From the NCBI RefSeq assembly GCF_000701365.1, contig NZ_JNIK01000011.1, positions 248,001 through 312,000 of the forward strand: DNA of 64,000 nt, read 5' to 3'. The notes below the pieces were generated by a model that worked only from the letters and a program-made list of their open reading frames with translations, made no database searches and was not told where the DNA came from. The position numbers and the translations under genes are program-made. The stretch comes from Blastococcus sp. URHD0036. Lineage in GTDB: Bacteria; Actinomycetota; Actinomycetes; Mycobacteriales; Geodermatophilaceae. Shown in pieces: positions 46,834-54,238 of this stretch. The stretch's first letter is position 1; each line of letters starts with the position of its first letter.

Positions 46834-47621
46834 GGCGCCACCCGCGCGACCAGTCGGGCCGACCACGCCAGCCCGGCCGCCTCCAGCGCCGTCCCGAGGA
46901 CCAGCAGGACCTGTCCGGTGCCGGTCGTCGTCAGCACCCGCCAGGGGTCGGCGCCGATCCCGCTCCCCATGAGCAGCGCGAGCACCGGCAGTCCGGCGAG
47001 CAGCGCGGCGCTGGCCCGGGGACCGGCGAGTGCGGACCGCAGCTCCAGCCGGTGCCGCCGGCGGGCCCGGAGGTCGTCCTCGACGGCGCCGACCACGGCG
47101 GCCAGCGAGCAGCCCGTGCGGACGCTCAGCCGGACGGCGGCCGCCACGCGGGCCACCGCGGCGTCCCAGGCCCCCGCATCGGCCGCGGGCACGGGGAAGG
47201 ACGCCGGTGCCCGGACCGCACGGACCACCGCCTCGGCCCCGGCACGGTCGCCGCACGCCGCGCCGGCGGCAGCCGCGGCCTCCTCCAGCGGCCGCCCGCT
47301 GCGCAGCTCCGCGGCGAGGGCGCTCAGCGCCTCGGTGAGCGCGGCGACCCGTTCCTCCTCGGCGTCCGCGCGGCGCGCCCGCCGCCACGCCGTCAGCGCG
47401 GCAGCCGCACCCGCCGCGGCCAGCCCGGCGACCAGGGGGGTGCTCGCCAGCATGACCGCGCCTCCCACCAGCACGCCCGCCGTCGCGGGCACCGGCAGCC
47501 GTCCCGCCCACGACGGCGGACCCGGGAGAGCAGACAGGCGGCCCGCAGCACGCCGGACCGGCCAGACCGCCAGCGCGCCGGCCAGGAGCAGCAGCACCGG
47601 GCCGACGGCGGGTGCGATCAC
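46830..47621 (-). CDS. tadB: Type II secretion system F family protein (TadB-like)
   Basis: A 263-residue protein with N-terminal membrane segments, a T2SSF cytoplasmic helical domain (ALTEALSALAAELRSGRPLEEA and VAAAVRLSVRTGCSLAAVVGAV) and C-terminal membrane helices (LLAGLPVLALLMGSGIGADP). It forms the Tad platform with TadC. It overlaps tadA upstream and tadC downstream, each by 4 bp. Confidence 0.87.
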   Translation of the reverse strand: MIAPAVGPVLLLLAGALAVWPVRRAAGRLSALPGPPSWAGRLPVPATAGVLVGGAVMLASTPLVAGLAAAGAAAALTAWRRARRADAEEERVAALTEALSALAAELRSGRPLEEAAAAAGAACGDRAGAEAVVRAVRAPASFPVPAADAGAWDAAVARVAAAVRLSVRTGCSLAAVVGAVEDDLRARRRHRLELRSALAGPRASAALLAGLPVLALLMGSGIGADPWRVLTTTGTGQVLLVLGTALEAAGLAWSARLVARVAP

Positions 47622-48763
47622 CGCGCTCCCCCGCCGCCGAGGAGCGCATCGAGCCGGTCACGGCCGGGGCAGACGGCACCGTCGGACCGCCAGGCCGGCT
47701 CGACGACGACCAGCTCCCCGGCCCGGCGGAGCACCCCGAGCTCCTCGACGCGGCGCACCCCGGCACGACGCCGCAGGTGGACGACGACGGCGATCGCGGC
47801 GGCGGCCTGGCTGTGCACCGCGACCCGGTCCAGGCCGGCCGCCACACCGAGCGCCTCCAGGCGGGTCGGCACCTCCGCGGGCCGGTTGGCGTGCAGCGTG
47901 CCGCAGCCACCGTCGTGGCCGGTGTTCAGCGCCGCCAGCAGATCGGTGACCTCCGCTCCCCGGACCTCGCCGACGACCAGCCGGTCGGGCCGCATCCGCA
48001 GGGCCTGGCGGACCAGGTCCCGCAGCTCCACCGCCCCGACGCCCTCGACGTTGGGTGCCCGGGTGACCAGGCCGACCACGTGCGGATGCGCGGGCGCCAG
48101 CTCCGGTGCGTCCTCGCACACCACGATCCGCTCGGTCGGCGCGACCAGCCCGAGCAGGGCCGACAGCAGCGTCGTCTTCCCCGAGCCGGTGCCGCCGGTG
48201 ACGAGGAAGGCCGACCGGGCCGCGACGACCGACCGCAGGAGATCGGCGGCCTCCCCCGGCAGCGCGCCGCGGTCGGCGAGGTCGCCGAGGCCGAGGGAGC
48301 AGCGGCGCAGCACGCGTAGCGACAGGCAGGTGCCCCGGGTGGAGACGGGGAAGAGGACGGCGTGCAGCCGCGTGCCGTCCGGCAGCACGGCGTCCACCCA
48401 GGGCGCCGCGTCGTCGAGCCGGCGACCGGCCGCGGCGGCCAGCCGGACCGCCAGCCGCCGCACGGCGTCGTCGTCGGGGAACCGGAGGTGGACGCGTTCC
48501 AGGCCCCGGCCACGGTCGACCCACACGTCGTCAGGGCCGTTGACGAGGACGTCGCTGGTGTCGGGGTCGCTCAGCAACTCCTCGAGCGGGCCCGCGCCGG
48601 CGAGCTCGTCCACCGCGGCGCGGACGGCGGAGAGGACCGTCGTGTCGCCGGCCAGGCTGCCGGCCTCCTCCCGGACCAACGCAGCCACCGCGGAACGAGT
48701 GGGCGCCTCGGGACCGGTGGCGAGCCGGGCCCGGACCCGCTCGACGAGGGGCGCGCCCGTCAC
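47618..48763 (-). CDS. tadA: Tad pilus ATPase (CpaF/TadA-like)
   Basis: A 381-residue GspE-family motor ATPase that powers pilin secretion. It has the N-terminal segment LSDPDTSDVLVNGPDDVWVD, Walker A VTGGTGSGKTTLLSALLG at about 185-202, an Asp-box region VVCEDAPELAP, Walker B-like RLVVGEVRGAEVTDLLAALN and the His-box GCGTLHANRP. GTG at 48763 overlaps the stop of the CpaE-like gene. Confidence 0.95.
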   Translation of the reverse strand: MTGAPLVERVRARLATGPEAPTRSAVAALVREEAGSLAGDTTVLSAVRAAVDELAGAGPLEELLSDPDTSDVLVNGPDDVWVDRGRGLERVHLRFPDDDAVRRLAVRLAAAAGRRLDDAAPWVDAVLPDGTRLHAVLFPVSTRGTCLSLRVLRRCSLGLGDLADRGALPGEAADLLRSVVAARSAFLVTGGTGSGKTTLLSALLGLVAPTERIVVCEDAPELAPAHPHVVGLVTRAPNVEGVGAVELRDLVRQALRMRPDRLVVGEVRGAEVTDLLAALNTGHDGGCGTLHANRPAEVPTRLEALGVAAGLDRVAVHSQAAAAIAVVVHLRRRAGVRRVEELGVLRRAGELVVVEPAWRSDGAVCPGRDRLDALLGGGGAR

Positions 48764-49845
48764 GGCGCACCGACCACGGCGGGGAGTGCGGCGAGCAGCG
48801 CACGGGCGGCGGCTCCGGACGGGGTACGCGCGCCGACCGGTGGCGGCTCGCCCCGTTCACTGCGCACGACCGCCGACCGGTCGTGGGCGAACTCGGCGAG
48901 CACGGGCCGGCCCACGACGTCGGCCACCTCGTCGGGGGCCAGCCCACCGGGGACCCGTCGCACGACCAGCCGGGCCGCGCTCCACGGCGCCCCCTCCCCG
49001 CCGTCCACGAGCACCCGCGCCGCGCAGGCCGCACGGATGCGGGCCGGCACCACGAGCACCGCCAGGTCGGCGTCCGCCAGCGCCGCTGCTCCCACCCCGG
49101 CGTCCGGGACGACCGGCCCGCGGGGCAGGTCGAGGACCACCGGCCACCCACCCGCGCGACCGGCCTCCAGCACCGCCACCGCCGCCTCCGGGGAGGGCCC
49201 CGCCGCCGCGGACCGGGAGGCGGCGAGGACCCCCACGCCGCGCACGGTCGGCAGCGCCGCCATCACCGCCTCGCCCGAGACCCGGCCGCGCAGTCCGTCG
49301 AGATCGGGCCAGCGCAGGCCCTCGACGGCCTCGGCACCCAGCAGCAGGTCCAGCCCGCCACCCCAGGGATCGCCGTCGACCAGGAGGGCACCCGTGCCGC
49401 TGCCCGCCGCGACGAGGGCCACCGCCGTGGCGAGCGTGCTGGCGCCCGCGCCCCCGCAGGCGCCGCCGACCACGACGAGCCGGCCGCGCTCGACCGGCTC
49501 GCGCAGCGCTGCACCAGCCCGCTGCAGCACCCACGCCTCGTCGGCCGGCAGCACCGCCACCCGCTCGGCTCCCAGCTCCACCGCGGCGGCCCAGCCGGCG
49601 GGCGGCAGCTCCGCGCGCGCCACCACCACGACGCCGGGCCGCCGCGGGAGGGCCCGGACCTCGCGCGACTGGAGCGCGTCGGCGCCCAGGAGGACCAGCG
49701 GGGCCTGGCGGTGGGCCCGCCGCAGCGCCGGCCCCCCGGTGGCGACCTCCGGTTCGGCGCCGGCGGCGGCCAGCAGCCGGAGGGTGTCGTCGAGCAGCTC
49801 GTCGTCGGTGCTCACGAGCAGGGGGATGGGGGTGGCGGAGGGCAC
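48760..49845 (-). CDS. Septum-site-determining/CpaE-like P-loop protein (Rv3660c family)
   Basis: A 361-residue protein with an N-terminal receiver-like region (LLVSTDDELLDDTLRLLAAA) and a MinD/ParA-type ATPase half. This half contains VVVGGACGGAGASTLATAVA, a deviant Walker A that lacks the usual signature lysine (G-G-A-G-A-S), then LLVDGDPWGGGLDLLLG. In tad loci this position encodes the localisation ATPase; the mycobacterial homologue is named Ssd. GTG at 49845 is a best guess. GTG codons further upstream reach 49941, near the divergent HAD promoter. Confidence 0.82.
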   Translation of the reverse strand: MPSATPIPLLVSTDDELLDDTLRLLAAAGAEPEVATGGPALRRAHRQAPLVLLGADALQSREVRALPRRPGVVVVARAELPPAGWAAAVELGAERVAVLPADEAWVLQRAGAALREPVERGRLVVVGGACGGAGASTLATAVALVAAGSGTGALLVDGDPWGGGLDLLLGAEAVEGLRWPDLDGLRGRVSGEAVMAALPTVRGVGVLAASRSAAAGPSPEAAVAVLEAGRAGGWPVVLDLPRGPVVPDAGVGAAALADADLAVLVVPARIRAACAARVLVDGGEGAPWSAARLVVRRVPGGLAPDEVADVVGRPVLAEFAHDRSAVVRSERGEPPPVGARTPSGAAARALLAALPAVVGAP

Positions 49846-49971
49846 CCGGCCAGCACAGGACCGGGCCGCCGGGGACGCGAGGGGGTCGTGGGATCTGTGG
49901 ATTACCCGAACGGGTGTGGACACGGAGATGGCACCGGTCACACCCGCGGGCTGCCCTTACAGTCGTGAACC

Positions 49972-50817
49972 GTGACCCGCGCAGCGGCGTTCTTCGACCT
50001 GGACAAGACGATCATCGCCAAGTCCAGCACCCTCGCCTTCGGGCGTCCGTTCTTCGAGGGCGGGCTGATCAACCGCCGGACCGTGCTGAAGGGCGCCTAC
50101 GCCCAGTTCGTGTTCTCCCTCGCCGGCGCCGACGCCGGGCAGATGGAGCGGATGCGCTCGCAGATCACCCGCATGTGCACCGGCTGGGACGTCGCGACGG
50201 TGCACGAGATCGTCCGGGAGACGCTGCACGAGATCGTCGACCCGCTGGTCTACGCCGAGGCAGCCGACCTGATCGAGGCGCACCGGGCCGCCGGCCGCGA
50301 GATCGTCATCGTCTCCAGCAGCGGCGCGGAGATGGTGGAGCCGATCGGCGAGATGCTGGGTGCCGACCGGGTGGTCGCGACCCGCATGGTGACCGTCGAC
50401 GGCCGCTACACCGGCGAGATCGACTTCTACGCCTACGCGGAGAACAAGGCCGCCGCGATGGCGGAGGTCGCCGCCGAGAGCGGGTACGACCTCGCGGACT
50501 GCTACGCCTACAGCGACTCCATCACCGACCTGCCGATGCTGTCGGTGGTCGGGCACCCGACCGCCGTCAACCCCGACCGGGGCCTGCGGAAGGCCGCGGT
50601 GGAACGCGGCTGGCCGGTCCTGGAGTTCACCCGCCCGGTGTCGATGCGGTCCCGGTTCGCCGTCCCGACCGCGCCGGTCGTCACGGGCGCGGCGGTGGGC
50701 GTGGGCGCGGCCGTGGTGGGTCTGGCCTGGTACGCCCGGCGCCGGGCCCTGCGCGAGGCCGCGGGTCCGCCGACGACCCCCGCTCCGCTGACCGGCCGCC
50801 GGCGCCGCCGGGCCTGA
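49972..50817 (+). CDS. HAD-IB family hydrolase with C-terminal membrane anchor (Rv3661 family)
   Basis: A 281-residue phosphatase-like protein. It has HAD motif I FFDLDKT (D9 and D11), motif II IVSSSGAEM, the motif III lysine in AENKAAAM and motif IV YSDSITDLPML. It ends with one membrane helix (VVTGAAVGVGAAVVGLAWYA) and an Arg-rich tail. It resembles phosphoserine-phosphatase-like HAD-IB proteins, and a lipid or sugar phosphate substrate is possible. TACAGT lies 8 nt before the GTG start without an RBS, so leaderless expression is likely. It is divergent from the tad operon. Confidence 0.88.
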   Translation: MTRAAAFFDLDKTIIAKSSTLAFGRPFFEGGLINRRTVLKGAYAQFVFSLAGADAGQMERMRSQITRMCTGWDVATVHEIVRETLHEIVDPLVYAEAADLIEAHRAAGREIVIVSSSGAEMVEPIGEMLGADRVVATRMVTVDGRYTGEIDFYAYAENKAAAMAEVAAESGYDLADCYAYSDSITDLPMLSVVGHPTAVNPDRGLRKAAVERGWPVLEFTRPVSMRSRFAVPTAPVVTGAAVGVGAAVVGLAWYARRRALREAAGPPTTPAPLTGRRRRRA

Positions 50818-50886
50818 GCTCCCGGCTCCTCGCGCTCCCGGCGGGGCACCGCCAGCTGCCCGGCGCGCGGGGGCATCCTCGCGACC

Positions 50887-51168
50887 GTGCTGACGGTCCC
50901 GCTCGCCTGGACGGCGGTGCTGGCCGCGGCCGCCGCCGCCGCGCTGTTCGGGCAGACCGCACGCACGGGCGCACACCCGCGCGGGCGGCGCCGGACGACG
51001 GCGCGTGCCCGCGTCGGGCTGGTCGTCTCGAGGTCGGGGCCGTGGCTGGCGCTGGGAGCCGGGATCGCCGCCGGCGCGGTCACCGGCGCGTGGCTGGCCG
51101 CGGCGGCCGGCACGCTGGTCGCGGTGGTCGGGGTCGCGACGGCCGGGCTCGTGCTCGCCCCGCACTGA
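50887..51168 (+). CDS. Small hypothetical membrane protein
   Basis: 93 residues, with hydrophobic segments at about 5-21 and two close ones at about 52-90, separated by an Arg-rich loop. No family is recognised. The start is GTG at 50887, 69 bp after the HAD gene, with no clear RBS. The composition fits coding (strong GC at third positions), but the assignment is tentative. Confidence 0.5.
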   Translation: MLTVPLAWTAVLAAAAAAALFGQTARTGAHPRGRRRTTARARVGLVVSRSGPWLALGAGIAAGAVTGAWLAAAAGTLVAVVGVATAGLVLAPH

Positions 51169-51182
51169 CCGGGGTGCGACGT

Positions 51183-51971
51183 TCAGCCGCGCAGGATGGC
51201 CTCCGCGACGGCCAGTCCCTCGACGGCGCCGTGCTCGGTGGCCCGACAGCAGTGCACCAGCCACCCGGCGACCCCGTCCGGCCCGCCGGAGGCGTAACCG
51301 GCGAGCGCGGCGGCGTAGGCCTCCCGGCCCAGCTCGGCGAAGCCCACCTCGGGGACCGAGACGGCCTTGGGGTCCAGGCCGCGGTCGATCCCGGTCAGCC
51401 GACCGGCAGCCCGCGCGACGACGCCGTCGGCGGTGCCGAAGGGCGCGAGCGCGGCCAGCTCGCCGTGCACGAGGCCGGCCACGAGGACGGCGGGCACGGT
51501 GCTGGTGCCGGTGACCACGGTGAACAGCGAGGTCAGCCGCTGGCCTGTGTGCGGTCCGGGCCGGCCCAGGTGGTCCCGGTCGGTGAGGTCCGCGGCGGCG
51601 AGCACGTGCAGCCGGGCGAGCACCTGTCCCGGTGCGCGCGACCACGTCTCCACGAGCGACCCCAGTGCCAGGGAGGCACGCAGCGCCCCCTGCACCACCG
51701 GGTCCTCGACCTGACCGGCCCGGAGCTCGGCCAGCGGGACGTCGACCCCCTCCAGGGCGGCCGAGGCCCGGGCACCGCGCAGCGCCGACTCGGCGCTGAC
51801 CTCCGCCGACCGGTTGCGCATGAGCCGGTGACGCAGCAGCCGGTCGATCGCCTCCCGCGCCGCCTCCGCGGCATCGCGGACCCCCGGCAGCTCCAGCAGG
51901 GGTGCCAGCGGATCGGGCGCGGAGGAGCGCGGCGCGGCCGCGGGGGCCCCGGGACGGAGGGGGATGGTCAC
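51183..51971 (-). CDS. Degenerate Fic-fold protein (Rv3662c position)
   Basis: A 262-residue protein of an actinobacterial family often labelled oxidoreductase. The order of elements follows Fic proteins. Helix SALRGARASAALEGVDVPL at 62-80 contains S70-AAL-E74-G75, matching the Fic inhibitory (S/T)xxxE(G/N) motif. At 176-187 APFGTADGVVAR takes the place of HPFxxGNGRxxR, with His to Ala, GNG to ADG and the first Arg to Val. AMP transfer is therefore unlikely. GTG at 51971 lies 7 nt after TACCGT, so a leaderless message is probable. It sits next to the HAD gene as in mycobacteria. Function is unknown. Confidence 0.7.
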   Translation of the reverse strand: MTIPLRPGAPAAAPRSSAPDPLAPLLELPGVRDAAEAAREAIDRLLRHRLMRNRSAEVSAESALRGARASAALEGVDVPLAELRAGQVEDPVVQGALRASLALGSLVETWSRAPGQVLARLHVLAAADLTDRDHLGRPGPHTGQRLTSLFTVVTGTSTVPAVLVAGLVHGELAALAPFGTADGVVARAAGRLTGIDRGLDPKAVSVPEVGFAELGREAYAAALAGYASGGPDGVAGWLVHCCRATEHGAVEGLAVAEAILRG

Positions 51972-51978
51972 GACGACG

Positions 51979-51984
51979 ACGGTA
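51979..51984 (-). promoter_or_regulatory. -10 element for the Fic-fold gene
   Basis: TACCGT on the minus strand, 7 nt before the GTG at 51971. It is the leaderless pattern. The divergent cobC-like gene has TAGGCT (52058-52063) 9 nt before its ATG, so both promoters share about 100 bp. Confidence 0.55.
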
Positions 51985-52072
51985 CGAGGGCCGCACCCCT
52001 CCCCCGCCGCCCGGGCCCGCACCCGGCCCCCCGACCGGCCGCGGCGTACCGGCGTCCTAGGCTCCGCACGCC

Positions 52073-52624
52073 ATGTCGCGCCCGCTCACCCTCCTCCTGG
52101 TCCGTCACGGGCAGAGCGAGTGGAACGCCGCCGGGCGGCTGCAGGGCCAGACCGCCGACATCCCGCTCACCGACCTGGGGCATGCCCAGGCCGAGAGCGC
52201 CGCCCGGGAGCTGGCCGGATCGCAGCCCGGCGCGCTCCTCTCCAGCGACCTGCTCCGGGCCCGCCAGACCGCCGAGCACTGCGCGCGCACGACGGGCCTC
52301 GCGGTGAGCACGACGCCGGCGCTGCGCGAGCAGGGGTACGGCGTCCTCGAGGGGCGGCCGTCGCGGGAGCTGTGGGACGTCGTCGACTGGACCGATCCGC
52401 ACTGGGCGGCCGAGGGCGGCGAGAGCCTCGCCGAGCTGCACGGCCGGGTCGCCGCCTTCCTGGACCACCTCTGCGCCGAGCGACCGGCCGACGTGGTCGC
52501 GCTGGTCACGCACGGCGACACGATCCGGGCGGCGCAGGCCGTCGCCGGCGGTCTCGGTCCGGACGCGATGCCGGCGGTCACCCCGCACAACGGCACCGTC
52601 ACGCGGCTGGAGATCTGCCGGTGA
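52073..52624 (+). CDS. Histidine phosphatase (CobC/phosphoglycerate-mutase-like)
   Basis: A 183-residue phosphatase with the catalytic LLVRHGQSEWNAAGRLQG at about 9-26 and the second histidine in LVTHGDTIRAAQ. It is placed before cobU and cobS with a 4-bp overlap, so alpha-ribazole-5'-phosphate phosphatase (CobC) is the likely role in cobalamin nucleotide-loop assembly. The family is functionally broad and the assignment rests on context. Promoter element TAGGCT lies 9 nt before the ATG. Confidence 0.82.
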   Translation: MSRPLTLLLVRHGQSEWNAAGRLQGQTADIPLTDLGHAQAESAARELAGSQPGALLSSDLLRARQTAEHCARTTGLAVSTTPALREQGYGVLEGRPSRELWDVVDWTDPHWAAEGGESLAELHGRVAAFLDHLCAERPADVVALVTHGDTIRAAQAVAGGLGPDAMPAVTPHNGTVTRLEICR

Positions 52625-53142
52625 GCCGGGTGCTGGTGCTCGGCGGCTCCCGGTCGGGCAAGTCCGCGCACGCGGAGTCGCTGGTCGCCGACCGCGACGA
52701 CGTGGTCTACCTGGCCGCGTCGGCCCCCGTGCCCGGCGACGCCGAGTGGGCGGCACGGATCGACGCGCACCGTGCCCGGCGTCCGGCGTCCTGGACGACG
52801 CTGGAGACCACCGCGCCCAGCGACCTCCTGCGCGGCGGCACCGTGCTCGTCGACAGCATCACGACCTGGATCGCCGCGCTGATGGACGAGACCGGCGTCT
52901 GGCGCGACGAGCCGGACGCGGCCGAGCGGCTGGCCGGCCGCTGCGACGCCCTGGTGAACGCCTGGGCGATGACGCCGGCGCACGTCGTGGCGGTCAGCGA
53001 CGAGGTCGGGCTCGGCGTGGTGCCCGAGACCCGGTCGGGACGCCTGTTCCGCGACACCCTCGGCGCGGTGAACCAGCGCCTGGCCGGCACCGCCGACGAG
53101 GTGTGGTTCGTCGTCGCCGGGCTGCCCCAGCGGCTGCGGTGA
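52621..53142 (+). CDS. cobU: Adenosylcobinamide kinase/adenosylcobinamide-phosphate guanylyltransferase
   Basis: Activates adenosylcobinamide to its GDP form. The 173-residue protein has P-loop VLGGSRSGKSAHAE at about 6-19, a histidine in RIDAHRARRP near the expected guanylylated position, VLVDSITTWIAALM and SDEVGLGVVPETRSGRLFRD. The GTG at 52621 overlaps the phosphatase stop and its own stop overlaps cobS. Confidence 0.95.
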   Translation: MSRVLVLGGSRSGKSAHAESLVADRDDVVYLAASAPVPGDAEWAARIDAHRARRPASWTTLETTAPSDLLRGGTVLVDSITTWIAALMDETGVWRDEPDAAERLAGRCDALVNAWAMTPAHVVAVSDEVGLGVVPETRSGRLFRDTLGAVNQRLAGTADEVWFVVAGLPQRLR

Positions 53143-53921
53143 CCGCGCCCCGCCCGCGCTGGGCCGGGCTGCTGGAGTCCGCCGCCCTGCTGACCGTGCT
53201 GCGGGTACCGGCGCTGGCCGCCACGTCCACCCGCGGCGTGCTCCCCTGGGCGCCGCTGGTCGGCCTGGTGCTCGGCGGGCTCGCGGCCGGGATCGGCACG
53301 GCCGGCGCGCACCTGGTCTCGCCGCTGACCGGCGCGGTGCTCGCCGTCGCCCTGCTGGCCGCGCTCACCCGCGGGCTGCACCTGGACGGGCTGGCCGACA
53401 CCGCCGACGGACTCGGCCCGCTGCGCGGCCGCGAGCGCGCGCTGCAGGTGATGAGGCAGGGGGACGTCGGGCCGTTCGGGGTGCTCACCCTCGTGCTCAC
53501 GCTGCTGCTGCAGGTCGCGACGGGCGCGGCTCTGCTGAGCGGGGACGGCGGCTGGCTCGCCGTCTGGACGGCGGCCGTGGTCGCCCGCCTCGCGATGACC
53601 CGCACCGGACTGCCCGGCGTACCCACGGCCGAGGGGTCGTCACTCGGCCGGTCGGTGGCCGGCACGGTGTCGCTGCCCTGGCTGACCGGGTGCATCGCGG
53701 CGACCCTCGTCCTCGCCGGCGGCGCGGCCTGGCTGGTCCGCGGTGCGGACAGCGCCTGGCAGCTCCCGGTGGCGGCCGCCGCGGGGCTGCTGGCGGCGGA
53801 ACTCCTACGCGTCCGTGCGAGTGCCCGGCTCGGCGGGGTGAACGGGGACGTGATGGGGGCGATGGGCGAGGTGGCGGCGACCGTCGTGCTCCTGGTCGCC
53901 GCCACCCTCACCCAGCCCTAG
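53139..53921 (+). CDS. cobS: Adenosylcobinamide-GDP ribazoletransferase (cobalamin synthase)
   Basis: Integral membrane enzyme joining adenosylcobinamide-GDP and alpha-ribazole. The 260-residue protein has the conserved loop TRGLHLDGLADTADGLG at about 77-93, RALQVMRQGDVGPFGVL and several membrane helices. The C-terminal GGVNGDVMGAMGEVA is the family signature. GTG at 53139 overlaps the cobU stop. Confidence 0.95.
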   Translation: MTAPRPRWAGLLESAALLTVLRVPALAATSTRGVLPWAPLVGLVLGGLAAGIGTAGAHLVSPLTGAVLAVALLAALTRGLHLDGLADTADGLGPLRGRERALQVMRQGDVGPFGVLTLVLTLLLQVATGAALLSGDGGWLAVWTAAVVARLAMTRTGLPGVPTAEGSSLGRSVAGTVSLPWLTGCIAATLVLAGGAAWLVRGADSAWQLPVAAAAGLLAAELLRVRASARLGGVNGDVMGAMGEVAATVVLLVAATLTQP

Positions 53922-53933
53922 GGGCTCCCGCCG

Positions 53934-54155
53934 TCAGTGGCGGCGCAGCAACCCGTTCACCAGTCCGCCGATGCCGCCGGCGGACGCCGGTGCCGTGGCG
54001 CGGCCCCGGCCCATCCGGCGGCCGGTGGTCGTACCGGTCGACCGGCCCGTGCCCCGTGCAGGGCGCGCCGTGACGCGGCCGCCACGGGCGGCTCCGCGCG
54101 CAGCGCCCTTCGCCGTCGACTCTGCAGTGCCCATCAGTCGGTTCAGGATGCTCAT
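53934..54155 (-). CDS. Small basic low-complexity protein
   Basis: 73 residues: a short helix MSILNRLMGTAESTAKGAA, an Arg/Gly/Thr-rich middle and a hydrophobic end GGIGGLVNGLLRRH. No family is recognised. ATG at 54155 has GAGG 2 nt upstream; a GTG at 54179 is an alternative. It lies between cobS (convergent, 12 bp) and cobN (same strand, upstream by 83 bp). Codon use is compatible with a real gene, but this is not certain. Confidence 0.5.
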   Translation of the reverse strand: MSILNRLMGTAESTAKGAARGAARGGRVTARPARGTGRSTGTTTGRRMGRGRATAPASAGGIGGLVNGLLRRH

Positions 54156-54238
54156 GGCCTCATGGGTGCCCACCGTCACGCACGGCCACGCATGGACCCG
54201 GCCGGAACCGGCGTGGCGTCACGCTGAGCCACATCGGC

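Noticed and set aside
50887-51168. Treating the small membrane frame as a confident toxin or holin
   Set aside because: Two or three hydrophobic segments alone do not support that; it is kept only as a tentative hypothetical protein.
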